This document shows, piece after piece, positions 1 through 7,174 of a stretch of 8,768 nucleotides of DNA. Origin of the DNA: an uncultured Clostridia bacterium (lineage in GTDB: Bacteria; Bacillota; Clostridia; Oscillospirales; Acutalibacteraceae); contig CALAQQ010000287.1 in assembly GCA_937888485.1 (NCBI GenBank), positions 1 through 8,768 on the forward strand, given 5' to 3'. The stretch's first letter is position 1. Each line of letters starts with the position of its first letter. The translations under genes and the position numbers were made by a program. Under the pieces are notes generated by a model, which did no database searches, was not told where the DNA came from, and worked only from the letters and a program-made list of their open reading frames with translations.

Positions 1-1111
1 CACCGCCGCATCCGAAAAGACAGATAACCTTTCCGTCGGTTATTTCACGGACACAATTAAGAACATTTTCAAGTCCATCGGGCGTGTGTGCATAGTCAAT
101 AAGAATGGTGTACGGTACATCTGCGGGTACTACTTCCATTCTGCCGGGTACGCCCGTGCAAAGCATAAGCGCATCAAGAACAGCCTTGAAATCCATTCCC
201 ATTGCAATAAGGCAGACCGCCGCACCCATTGAGTTATAAACCGAGAATTTGCCGGGCACAGCAAACTTCACTCTGCCGATATTCTCATTACTTACAAGCT
301 CATATTTTACACCCGATGAAGCTATGCGGATATTCTTAGCGGAATAATCGCACTTATCATTATTAACCGAAAATGTAACTTTTTTACAGTCAAGACCGTC
401 GGTCATAAACGGTGCGCTTTCATCGTCTATATTGACAACAGCAAGAGATGAATTTTCAAAGAGCTTTCGTTTTGCAGCCATGTAGTTTTCAAATGTGCCG
501 TGATAATCGAGATGGTCCTGAGTAAGATTTGTAAATATTGCCGCTTCAAAATGAACACCGTCAACTCTGTGCTGATCAAGCGCCTGCGATGAAACTTCCA
601 TAACGCAATATTCACACTCTGCCTTCACCATTTCATCAAAAAGTCCAAAAAGCTCATAGCAGTCGGGAGTTGTCAAAGCAGCAGGATATTCCTTATCTCC
701 GACAATATTTTTAACCGTACCGATAAGACCCGTCTTATGACCCATACCGTCAAGAATTGATTTGAGAATAAAGCACGATGTGGTTTTTCCGTTTGTGCCC
801 GTAACACCGATTATCTTAAGCTTCCTTTCGGGATGTCCGTAAAATGCCGCACAGATATATGCATATGCGCTTCTTGTGTTTTCAACAAGAATCTGTCTTT
901 CGAGACCGAGATCTTTCTGAACAACGACTGCCGCCGCACCCTTTTCAAGTGCTTCCGCTGCCTTTGTGTGTCCGTCAAAATGCTTGCCCTCAATACAGAT
1001 AAAAATGCAATCTTCACTTACCTTTGCCGAATTATCGGTTATAAACGTTACATCTCTCTCTCCGAAGCTTATACTTTTCCCCAATTCCGTTGCTATCAAA
1101 TCAAGCTTCAT
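1..1111 (-). CDS. murE: UDP-N-acetylmuramyl-tripeptide synthetase MurE, 3' end cut by window edge
   Basis: Cytoplasmic Mur ligase that uses ATP to add the third residue (meso-diaminopimelate or L-lysine) to UDP-MurNAc-L-Ala-D-Glu. I translated 370 residues from an ATG at 1111. Visible motifs are the P-loop GVTGTNGKTT (about 102-111), TTPD (147-150), EVSSQAL (172-178), TNLTQDHLDYHGT (194-206), YMAAK with the likely carbamylated Lys214, GVPGRMEVV (320-328) and DYAHTPDGLENVL (339-351), ending in LFGCGG. Family members run near 480-500 residues, so roughly 110-130 C-terminal residues are missing. They include the motif that tells diaminopimelate from lysine enzymes (DNPR in the former), so substrate cannot be decided here. 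The start has an AAGGAGG site 7 nt upstream. It is the last visible gene of the mra cluster, 28 bp after the penicillin-binding protein gene, and is probably co-transcribed with it. Confidence 0.96.
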   Translation of the reverse strand, partial: MKLDLIATELGKSISFGERDVTFITDNSAKVSEDCIFICIEGKHFDGHTKAAEALEKGAAAVVVQKDLGLERQILVENTRSAYAYICAAFYGHPERKLKIIGVTGTNGKTTSCFILKSILDGMGHKTGLIGTVKNIVGDKEYPAALTTPDCYELFGLFDEMVKAECEYCVMEVSSQALDQHRVDGVHFEAAIFTNLTQDHLDYHGTFENYMAAKRKLFENSSLAVVNIDDESAPFMTDGLDCKKVTFSVNNDKCDYSAKNIRIASSGVKYELVSNENIGRVKFAVPGKFSVYNSMGAAVCLIAMGMDFKAVLDALMLCTGVPGRMEVVPADVPYTILIDYAHTPDGLENVLNCVREITDGKVICLFGCGG

Positions 1112-1139
1112 CTTCTGTCCTCCTTGGTGCAGGATTCCG

Positions 1140-3437
1140 TTATCCTGCGTAGTCATTTACGTCCGTATCGGACTTGAAGTAAACGGTAATTGTTTTACCG
1201 TATTCTACTTCTGCACCGGGTTCTTCGCTCTGGTCATAGGAAATAAGCTCTCCCGTATTCAAAGCATTACCCGAAATCTTGATATTTAAACCTGCCGCAA
1301 GGGCATATTTGTTTGCCTGAGATACCGTCATGTGTCTGAGGTCGGGAACTGTTGCTGTCAGTCTTTCGGTATCGTTTTCAGTGTAAAGAACAACTATTCC
1401 GTTTTTGGGCATTGTCTGCTGATATGCCGGCATCTGAGCTGTAACAACCTCTCCGCTTCCGACAGTTTTAACTTCATACCCTTCTTGCTTGAGTGATGCT
1501 CTTGCTTCACCGATGGTTTTTCCGATAAGGTTGGGAGCGGTTGTATCGAGCATTGCAAGCTCTTTTTCGGTATATTGTCTTTCAACATTAAGATATTCAA
1601 GTGTTTTTTCGATAACCTGAGCAGCAACAGGTGCACAGTTCTGTCCACCGTTAATCTGTCCGACAGGTTCGTCGACAAGAATAAGAATCGCTATTTCCGC
1701 ATCGTTTGCAGGAGCAAAACATCCGAACGATGAAACATACTTGCCTTTATGTCCGAGTTTCTGAGATGTACCTGTTTTGCCTGCCACTCTGTAACCTGAA
1801 ACAAATGCGTTTTTACCTGTACCCTTTGAAACAACGGCTTCCATCATTTCGGCAACAGTCTGTGCCGTTTTTTCTGAAACAACCTGTCTTTTAACAACAG
1901 GCTCGGTTTCCTTTATGACATTTCCGTTTTCGTCAAGCTGTTTGGCAATAAGATACGGTTTCATAAGTTTTCCACCGTTTGCAATTGCACTTATCGCAGT
2001 AATCATCTGTATGGGAGTTACCTGGAATGACTGTCCGAAGGATGAACTCGAAAGTTCAACGATACCCATTTCCTCAAGAGGATGATATGTTACACCTGCA
2101 ACAGGGGTGCTCTCTGCAGGAAGGTCAATTCCTGTTTTCTCAGTAAATCCGAAGGCTTCGAAATACTCATAGAATTTTTCAGCACCGAGCTTCTGTCCTA
2201 TTTTGATAAAGAAGGGGTTGCATGAATTCATAAGCCCCTGCTGGAAATTCTGAGTGCCGTGACCGGTTCTTCTGTGACACTTGATGGTCCAGTCTGAAAC
2301 CTGAATTTTACCTGTGCAGGTATGAGTTGTTTCAAGTGTCGCAACGTTTTCTTCAAGACATGCCGCCGCAGTTACGATTTTGAAAACCGAACCGGGTTCA
2401 TAGCTGTCGCTGACAATGAAATTTCTCCACTTTGAATAGAGAAGTCCGTTGCGTTCTTTGTTTCTTTCCGCAGAGTCTGTATACTGTTCGAGTGCACTCT
2501 GTTCACGTTCAGTCAGACTCTGTGGATTGTTGAGGTCATAATTCGGCATGGATGCCATCGCAAGAATAGCGCCGGTGTTAACATCCATAACTATTCCGTA
2601 AGCACCTGCACCCTTTGAGTCAACATATGCCTGTTCAAGAGAATCCTCGAGATATCTCTGGATAACCTCGTCTATCGTAAGAACAAGACCCGTTCCACGG
2701 GTTGCGTCATAATATGTTTCAAATTCCTGCTTCATGACTTCGCTCTTACCGTTCTGCGCCGTAATTATTCTGCCCGGCGTACCCGTAAGGACGCTGTCAT
2801 ACTTAAGCTCAATACCCGATCTGCCGATATCATCCGTGCCGGTAAATCCTATAACATTAGACGCAAGTGTTCCGTATGGATAATATCTCTTCACATCAGG
2901 GTCAAGACCGATTGCAGAGCTGTAATAAACCTTTTTTTCGTGTTTTTCGAGTATGCCGTCCTCATTTTTTTCGAAAACATCATATTCATATGCTCCACTC
3001 ATAAGTTCGGCAATTTTCTCTTTTTCGTCGAATTCTATCTGTCTTTTTACAACAAGATAAGCATACCCGTTTTTATCCGCTTTTTCTTTTATGTTTTCAA
3101 ATTCAACGCCCGTAATCTCTGAAAGCTTACGGCAAAGGTCGTTTTTAAACTCCTCGTTTTCATTGAGCGTTTTTGCGTTCGGTTTAATATATACTTTCCA
3201 GACCGATGCACTCTTTGCAAGCACCGTTCCGTTGGCATCGTAGATTATTCCCCGCTCTGCCGATATTTCCGTATCGTGGAGCTGATTTTTTTCTGCCTGC
3301 TCTTTATACTGCTCGCTGTCAACAAGCTGTATTCTTGCAAGATTGACAGCTGTTACGCCAAAAACACCGACCGATAAAGCCACAAACACGACCAGTGCCC
3401 TAAGAAAAAGTCTTCTTCTCGGAGATACTTTGTTCAA
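1140..3437 (-). CDS. Class B penicillin-binding protein, PBP2/SpoVD type, with two PASTA domains
   Basis: Membrane-anchored D,D-transpeptidase that cross-links peptidoglycan at the septum (FtsI/PBP2B role) or in the spore cortex (SpoVD role); sequence alone does not decide which. From the chosen start the protein has 765 residues: a basic cytoplasmic tail with RRR, one membrane helix (about 10-30), the dimerisation segment beginning ERGIIYDANG (61-70), and the transpeptidase domain with SVFK (catalytic Ser350, Lys353), SCN (405-407) and KTGT (554-557). Two PASTA domains follow at about 633-688 and 695-756. I chose the TTG at 3437 because GGAAAGGAAG lies 7 nt upstream. An in-frame GTG at 3587 would add 50 residues, but it has no ribosome binding site. 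That extension also adds a second hydrophobic stretch before the anchor and uses GGG, CTG, TTA and CGG codons rare in the rest of the gene. The family call is firm; the start is moderately sure. Confidence 0.93.
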   Translation of the reverse strand: MNKVSPRRRLFLRALVVFVALSVGVFGVTAVNLARIQLVDSEQYKEQAEKNQLHDTEISAERGIIYDANGTVLAKSASVWKVYIKPNAKTLNENEEFKNDLCRKLSEITGVEFENIKEKADKNGYAYLVVKRQIEFDEKEKIAELMSGAYEYDVFEKNEDGILEKHEKKVYYSSAIGLDPDVKRYYPYGTLASNVIGFTGTDDIGRSGIELKYDSVLTGTPGRIITAQNGKSEVMKQEFETYYDATRGTGLVLTIDEVIQRYLEDSLEQAYVDSKGAGAYGIVMDVNTGAILAMASMPNYDLNNPQSLTEREQSALEQYTDSAERNKERNGLLYSKWRNFIVSDSYEPGSVFKIVTAAACLEENVATLETTHTCTGKIQVSDWTIKCHRRTGHGTQNFQQGLMNSCNPFFIKIGQKLGAEKFYEYFEAFGFTEKTGIDLPAESTPVAGVTYHPLEEMGIVELSSSSFGQSFQVTPIQMITAISAIANGGKLMKPYLIAKQLDENGNVIKETEPVVKRQVVSEKTAQTVAEMMEAVVSKGTGKNAFVSGYRVAGKTGTSQKLGHKGKYVSSFGCFAPANDAEIAILILVDEPVGQINGGQNCAPVAAQVIEKTLEYLNVERQYTEKELAMLDTTAPNLIGKTIGEARASLKQEGYEVKTVGSGEVVTAQMPAYQQTMPKNGIVVLYTENDTERLTATVPDLRHMTVSQANKYALAAGLNIKISGNALNTGELISYDQSEEPGAEVEYGKTITVYFKSDTDVNDYAG

Positions 3438-3563
3438 GCGTTTTCTTCCTTTCCGAAAAATAAATAACGCTGCCCCAAAAAACAGCATGCAAAATTCACA
3501 CTTCCCGACAAACAATGCATCGGAAACGATTTCTGCGTCCGTATAATTGAGACAGCCTTGATT

Positions 3564-3595
3564 ATTGTATATGCCGTTCTTAGCCACGCATATGC
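3564..3595 (-). promoter_or_regulatory. Weak candidate internal promoter upstream of the penicillin-binding protein gene
   Basis: In the 189-bp gap between the ftsL-like gene and the TTG start, the minus strand carries TATACAAT (3571..3564) and, 17 nt upstream, GCATATG (3595..3589). These resemble the sporulation sigma-E elements CATACAnT and kmATATT, but known sigma-E spacing is about 14-15, so the match is imperfect. Bacillus subtilis spoVD is known to have a sigma-E promoter, which makes the position suggestive. This is inference and may be chance in AT-rich DNA. Confidence 0.2.
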
Positions 3596-3626
3596 AAATA
3601 AAGCGGACAAAATACCGCCGTTATTT

Positions 3627-4112
3627 TCAATCGGCTGATATATCCTCTCTATTTTCCACAGCTTTTCCGCCCGCTACAACAACTTCGTCGCCATCCGTAT
3701 TGCCGAAGTAATGTATCTGGTAGCGTTCAAGCTTATGCATACCCAAAACAGAAACCGCATATTCATCAACTTTATCAAGCGAAACTGCCGAATTAAGCTG
3801 CATCACAAGTCTTGTGTTTTCGCTCTTGGCTTCTTTGATTTTAAGTTTCCAATCATTCGCTTCACTCTCAAGAGTTACCAATGATATCTTCGAGAAAAGA
3901 ACCGAACCGAAAAGCAGAACGAGAACTGCCGAAACAAAAAACAGCTTCACCGCACGAAGAGCAGAGGCAACAGACTCGCGGCGAACCTCGGCTGTAGTCT
4001 TCTGTTTTTTAATAATCGGTTCTGTTCTTTCGGGTGCCTGAATTTCAGGTTTCAATGCCGGCATATTATACAGCGATAAATCCAACGCTTCACTGCGATT
4101 ATAGTTTGTCAT
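3627..4112 (-). CDS. ftsL: FtsL-like cell division protein
   Basis: A 161-residue bitopic membrane protein of the FtsL/DivIC class, a divisome scaffold that links FtsQ/DivIB and the septal synthase. It has a long cytoplasmic tail (1-54) rich in charge and proline, one helix at about 55-74 (LFFVSAVLVLLFGSVLF core), then an extracytoplasmic coiled-coil-prone stretch (75-110, heptads of Leu/Ile with Lys/Glu). It ends with KVDEYAVSVLGMHKLERYQ, matching the family's conserved 'I..iA...LGM..p...q' close. Sequence is otherwise poorly conserved, so the call leans on topology, this motif and position between rsmH and the transpeptidase gene, the usual ftsL slot. The ATG at 4112 has AAAGGAGGG about 8 nt upstream. 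It lies 49 bp after rsmH with no terminator between. Confidence 0.85.
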   Translation of the reverse strand: MTNYNRSEALDLSLYNMPALKPEIQAPERTEPIIKKQKTTAEVRRESVASALRAVKLFFVSAVLVLLFGSVLFSKISLVTLESEANDWKLKIKEAKSENTRLVMQLNSAVSLDKVDEYAVSVLGMHKLERYQIHYFGNTDGDEVVVAGGKAVENREDISAD

Positions 4113-4161
4113 CCTCTGTCCCTCCTTTCAAAAGGTGATGTTGATTATTTTTTTATCTTAA

Positions 4162-5097
4162 TTAAAGCTTTTCTGCCGAACGCAATCTTGCACTTCGGCT
4201 TCTGTTGTTATCCGTAACCTCATCGGAACTCGGTGCAACAGCCTTCAGAACCTTTGCTCTCGGTGAATTTCCGCAAACGCATACAGGAAAATTCTTCGGA
4301 CATGTGCAACCCTTGGCAAACTCCGCAAACTGTTTCTTCACTGTCCTGTCTTCAAGTGAATGGAAGGTTATTATGCTCAATCTGCCGCTTTTGTTAAGAC
4401 AGTCAAACATATCCTCAACAGCAGTATCGAGCCCGTTCAGCTCATTGTTCACAAATATTCTTATAGCCTGGAAAGTACGGCGTGCCGGATGACCGTCTCT
4501 TTTTGCCGCCGCAGGCATTGCTGATTTGATTATTTCTGAAAGCTCTAAAGTTGTTTCAATAGGCTTTTCTTCTCTTGATTTTACAATTGCTCTCGCAATC
4601 GACGGAGCAAACTTTTCTTCTCCGTATTCATATATAATCTTCTTCAGTTCATCCTGAGAAAGAGTATTTACCGCCTGAGCAGCACTCATTCCTTCAAGAC
4701 TCATCCTCATATCAAGAGGAGCATCATGATGAAAAGAAAATCCTCTTGACGGTTCATCAAGCTGGTAAGAACTGACTCCGAGGTCGGCAAGTATTCCGTC
4801 AACTCCTTTTATATTAAACGAATTAAGAATGCTTTTTATTTTAAAAAAGTTATCGTGTACCAAAGTTACACATTTAAACGGAGCAAGTCTTTCTTTGAGA
4901 GTTGCAATTGCCTGTGGGTCTCTGTCTATGGCAATCAGTCTTCCGGTGTCAAGACGTTTGGCAATCGCAATAGAATGGCCACCTCCGCCCGAAGTGCAAT
5001 CAACATAAATTCCGTCAGGTTTTATATTGAGCGATTCAATGGTTTCTTCAAAAAGAACGGGAATGTGTCTGAACTCGGAGGTATTGATTTCCTTCAT
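4162..5097 (-). CDS. rsmH: 16S rRNA (cytosine(1402)-N(4))-methyltransferase RsmH
   Basis: Transfers a methyl group from S-adenosylmethionine to N4 of C1402 (E. coli numbering) in the ribosomal P site; formerly MraW. All 311 residues are present, the normal length. Motifs in order are HIPVL (11-15), the SAM-binding GGGGHS (37-42), IDRDP (57-61), ILADLGVSSYQLD (102-114) with RGFSF, DAPLDMRM (125-132), HPARRTFQAIRIFVNNEL (203-220), SIITFHSLEDR (231-241) and the closing NNRSRSARLR (297-306). A CTCP...CVCG cysteine cluster (254-266) is a familiar variant in Firmicutes. The ATG at 5097 is preceded by GGGGAT about 6 nt upstream, and the gene begins only 14 bp after the mraZ stop, so the two are surely one operon. 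Confidence 0.97.
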   Translation of the reverse strand: MKEINTSEFRHIPVLFEETIESLNIKPDGIYVDCTSGGGGHSIAIAKRLDTGRLIAIDRDPQAIATLKERLAPFKCVTLVHDNFFKIKSILNSFNIKGVDGILADLGVSSYQLDEPSRGFSFHHDAPLDMRMSLEGMSAAQAVNTLSQDELKKIIYEYGEEKFAPSIARAIVKSREEKPIETTLELSEIIKSAMPAAAKRDGHPARRTFQAIRIFVNNELNGLDTAVEDMFDCLNKSGRLSIITFHSLEDRTVKKQFAEFAKGCTCPKNFPVCVCGNSPRAKVLKAVAPSSDEVTDNNRSRSARLRSAEKL

Positions 5098-5111
5098 ATT
5101 TTTATCCCCGC

Positions 5112-5546
5112 TTAGTTATAATCCATGACGCTGAGGTCAAAATTTTCTTCACTGTATCCCGAAGTTATTTCAACCCATGCATCATAGTTCCAGAGCTCAA
5201 CTCTGTTCATGATTCCGACAACATAAACGTCCTCATCGAGATTTGCATATTCCTTGAATTCATCACCGATGGTGATTCTGCCCGATTTATCTACAGAAGC
5301 TTTGTCAACTCTGTTCGCAAGCCAACGCTGAGCTGCAATAAGCTGCGTGCCGGAAAGCTTTGAAGTGAATTTTTCGTTAAATGCCTGCCAACTGTCCTCT
5401 GACATGAGAAGGAGGCAAGGCTCTTCATGGATAGACTTCAGGATATAAACCGTTGTTCCGAGCTTTTCTCTGAACGAAGGAGGTATTGCCATTCTGTTGA
5501 CCTGGTCAAATTTTCTTATTTCTTTACCGCAGGTTGAAAAATCCAT
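5112..5546 (-). CDS. mraZ: Transcriptional regulator MraZ
   Basis: AbrB/SpoVT-fold DNA-binding protein that forms ring-shaped oligomers and represses its own division and cell-wall operon. The 144-residue length is normal. MraZ carries two tandem half-domains, each usually with a D-x-K/S-G-R loop. The second is intact (VDKSGRITI, about 85-93), but the first reads FDQVNRMAIP (13-22), lacking the usual Lys-Gly. Other family signs are PCLLLM (43-48), QRWLANRVDKASVDKSGR and VGIMNRVELWNYDAW (about 109-123). The ATG at 5546 has AAGGAGG 6 nt upstream. It is the first gene of the cluster, downstream of a consensus promoter and a repeat array that fits its own operator. Confidence 0.95.
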   Translation of the reverse strand: MDFSTCGKEIRKFDQVNRMAIPPSFREKLGTTVYILKSIHEEPCLLLMSEDSWQAFNEKFTSKLSGTQLIAAQRWLANRVDKASVDKSGRITIGDEFKEYANLDEDVYVVGIMNRVELWNYDAWVEITSGYSEENFDLSVMDYN

Positions 5547-5599
5547 ATGCCTCCTCCTTTCTTAAAAACTATCTTTTTTCTTTCAAGGAACTTTTTGTC

Positions 5600-5634
5600 A
5601 CCCTTAGCTCTCCATTTAGCCCCTTTTTCACCCT
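5600..5634 (-). promoter_or_regulatory. Probable MraZ operator: four G-rich repeats at 10-bp spacing
   Basis: On the minus strand four pentamers AGGGT, AGGGG, TGGAG and AGGGT recur exactly every 10 bp (starting at 5634, 5624, 5614, 5604), separated by the A/T-rich spacers GAAAA, CTAAA and AGCTA. In E. coli, MraZ is known to bind direct repeats TGGGN with 5-nt spacers near its own promoter. The period and G-core agree. The array lies in the mraZ leader just after the predicted transcription start near 5639, where a bound ring would block transcription. Binding here is inferred. Confidence 0.7.
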
Positions 5635-5645
5635 TAAGTATACAC

Positions 5646-5674
5646 ATTATAGCGTGAAACAATAATATAATCAA
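5646..5674 (-). promoter_or_regulatory. Sigma-A promoter of the mra (division/cell-wall) operon
   Basis: Minus strand TTGATT (5674..5669), a 17-nt spacer, then a perfect TATAAT (5651..5646). A- and T-tracts lie just upstream (5675-5720) and could act as an UP element. The predicted start near 5639 gives a leader of about 93 nt to the mraZ ATG, holding the repeat array at 5600..5634. Confidence 0.85.
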
Positions 5675-5797
5675 GGGGTTTTTTGAAAAAAATCGAAAAA
5701 TAATCAAGTTTTTTTATTTCTTCATCGGAAGTTTGATGGCATCAGATTTTTCGCTTGTGTCACGTTTAAAACATAACCACAAGATATAGTTTCCCTC

Positions 5798-5832
5798 AAA
5801 AAAACAACTGTCCGAAGCAAAAATCGGACAGT
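5798..5832 (-). terminator. Rho-independent terminator of gpr
   Basis: On the minus strand, five bases after the gpr stop codon, a 9-bp perfect stem ACTGTCCGA / TCGGACAGT with an 8-nt loop is followed by TG and seven T residues. This separates gpr from the mra operon, which starts at its own promoter. The stretch between (5675-5797) is AT-rich; I see no gene in it. Confidence 0.9.
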
Positions 5833-5836
5833 CGGT

Positions 5837-6700
5837 TCATGAAGTTAAAATAAGCATATCCTCGGGGCTGATATTGGGTTGAAGCGCACAGTTTATGGCA
5901 AGAGAAGTCAATTTTGCGGCTCTCTCAATCATCAGATCAACCTCTCTCGGTGTTACCATCATTCTTTCCGCTTTATCCGAAACAGAATCTTTCTTTCCCG
6001 TACAGTCCATAATAAGTGTTGCGGCATCGACAACCGTAGGAACTCCTATTGAAACTACAGGCACACCGATTGTTTTTTCACTGATTTCCTGTCTGGAATT
6101 TCCGACTCCCGAGCCGGGCACGATACCCGTGTTGCACATCTGAATTGTTGTTCCAAGACGCTCTGTGTTTCTTGCCGCAAGAGCATCAACGGTTATCACT
6201 ACATCAGGTTTAACTGTATGGACCACACCTCTTATTATTTCTCCCGCTTCCGCACCTGTTTCTCCCGTAACCCCTGTTGAAACTGCACTCACACTGCGCA
6301 AACCCGAAAGACCTGTTGAACGCAGTAACTCACCTTTAATGTGTCTTGTTGCAAAAATCATTGATGCGCACTTCGGACCGAGTGCATCCGGTGTTATTCG
6401 CATATTTCCGAGCCCTGCCACAAGCACACTGCCTCCATCGGGAATAAGCTGTCTTATTTCTTCCGTTACAGCATTAAGACTGTCATCGATAAACTGTGCC
6501 TGACTTGCAAACGGTGCAACCTCAACCGTAATATATCTGCCGATTGGTTTGCCCACTGTTTTTTCTCCTTCAGTATTCACAATGTCAATCCGTGTTATTT
6601 TTGCGCCCTTTTCTTCAAGGAACTCCATCTTTATTCCTTCAAGAGAATTTTTGTCGATATTTTCGCATCTCTCAAGTGCCAAATCGGTTCTGAAATTCAT
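5837..6700 (-). CDS. gpr: Germination protease Gpr (spore protease, peptidase A25)
   Basis: Aspartic-type endoprotease made in the forespore that degrades small acid-soluble spore proteins at germination. The 287 residues match the family: FRTDLALE (3-10), GKPIGRYITVE (50-60), VLVAGLGNMRITPDALGPK (92-110), VDALAAR (171-177), TGIVPGSGVGN (191-201), IGVPTVVDA (218-226) and MVTPREVDLMIE (248-259). Asp105 and Asp172 correspond to the two catalytic aspartates known in Bacillus megaterium Gpr (127 and 193). It is shorter than the roughly 370-residue Bacillus proteins, mainly because the region between VVDA and MVTPREVD is much smaller. If self-processing occurs within RTDLALE, as in Bacillus, the propeptide is only about six residues. 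The ATG at 6700 has AGAGGT about 10 nt upstream. ATTACTA (6742..6736, minus) vaguely recalls a sigma-G -10, with no good -35. It is divergent from rpsT. Confidence 0.96.
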   Translation of the reverse strand: MNFRTDLALERCENIDKNSLEGIKMEFLEEKGAKITRIDIVNTEGEKTVGKPIGRYITVEVAPFASQAQFIDDSLNAVTEEIRQLIPDGGSVLVAGLGNMRITPDALGPKCASMIFATRHIKGELLRSTGLSGLRSVSAVSTGVTGETGAEAGEIIRGVVHTVKPDVVITVDALAARNTERLGTTIQMCNTGIVPGSGVGNSRQEISEKTIGVPVVSIGVPTVVDAATLIMDCTGKKDSVSDKAERMMVTPREVDLMIERAAKLTSLAINCALQPNISPEDMLILTS

Positions 6701-6790
6701 ATTTAATATTACCTCTTGATTTTTTTCTCAATATTTAGTAATATAAATTGCAAAAACTTGTAAATCTTTTAAAGATTTTTTAAAAACTTC

Positions 6791-6819
6791 TTGCAATTAC
6801 CGAAAAAATGTGTTATCAT
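6791..6819 (+). promoter_or_regulatory. Sigma-A promoter of rpsT
   Basis: TTGCAA (6791-6796), 17-nt spacer, TATCAT (6814-6819). The predicted start near 6826 leaves a leader of about 24 nt, just enough for the ribosome binding site and too short for a riboswitch. The -35 falls in TTGCAATT, which pairs with AATTGCAA at 6746-6753 as an 8-bp inverted repeat. Confidence 0.75.
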
Positions 6820-6849
6820 AATCACCTGTATGAAGAAGGAGGTGTCGTT

Positions 6850-7101
6850 ATGCCCAATATTAAGTCAGCTAAGAAAAGAGTTATAGTTAACAAGACCAGA
6901 GCTGCAAGAAACAAGTCACGCAACACAGCTCTTAAGACTGCTATCAAAAAGGCTCATGCAGCTGTTGATGCAAACTCCCCCGAAGCAAATGCACTTGTTA
7001 AGGAAGCTATCAAGAAGGTTGATCAGGCTGCGGCTAAGGGTCTTATCCATAAGAACAATGCTGCCCACAAGAAGTCAGCTCTCGCAAAGCTCGTGAAATA
7101 A
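6850..7101 (+). CDS. rpsT: 30S ribosomal protein S20
   Basis: Small basic protein binding 16S rRNA early in 30S assembly. From ATG 6850 it has 83 residues, close to the usual 85-88. It starts with the family signature MPNIKSAKKR and continues with RAARNKSRNTALKT, KEAIKKVDQAAAKGLIHKNN and HKKSALAKLVK, all Lys/Ala-rich helices. AAGGAGG (6836-6842) lies 7 nt before this ATG. An in-frame ATG at 6808 would add 14 residues, but it lies upstream of the predicted transcription start and breaks the MPNIKSA beginning, so I rejected it. It is transcribed alone, away from gpr; rpsT next to gpr is a known Firmicute neighbourhood. Confidence 0.98.
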   Translation: MPNIKSAKKRVIVNKTRAARNKSRNTALKTAIKKAHAAVDANSPEANALVKEAIKKVDQAAAKGLIHKNNAAHKKSALAKLVK

Positions 7102-7129
7102 GTTGCTTTTTGAATTCAAAATTTTACTG

Positions 7130-7168
7130 AATGACCGTGGTTGTAAATTTTTTATGACCACGGTTATT
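7130..7168 (+). terminator. Long hairpin after rpsT, probable terminator
   Basis: A continuous hairpin of 18 pairs, with core ACCGTGGT (7134-7141) against ACCACGGT (7157-7164), three G-T wobbles and a TTT loop at 7148-7150. The following TATTAAGTTATT is U-rich only in part, so termination may be leaky. The next promoter begins only 7 bp later. Confidence 0.55.
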
Positions 7169-7174
7169 AAGTTA

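Noticed and set aside
833..1289. Plus-strand frames opposite murE and the penicillin-binding protein gene
   Set aside because: Antisense to strongly conserved coding sequence, with no ribosome binding site or recognisable product.
3438..3587. GTG-started 50-residue N-terminal extension of the penicillin-binding protein
   Set aside because: No ribosome binding site, codon use unlike the gene, and an extra hydrophobic stretch that would upset the single-anchor topology. Not fully excluded.
5516..5707. 63-codon minus-strand frame overlapping the mraZ start and leader
   Set aside because: Low-complexity Lys/Phe-rich product, spans the promoter and repeat array, and overlaps mraZ in another frame without a ribosome binding site.
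6762..6778. AAATCTTT-T-AAAGATTT inverted repeat between gpr and rpsT
   Set aside because: Pure A/T-rich short palindrome in an AT-rich promoter region; a one-base loop cannot form a stable hairpin, and nothing ties it to a function.
6808..6849. Upstream ATG extending rpsT by 14 residues
   Set aside because: It lies upstream of the predicted transcription start, has no ribosome binding site, and the ATG at 6850 gives the canonical MPNIKSA start with AAGGAGG.
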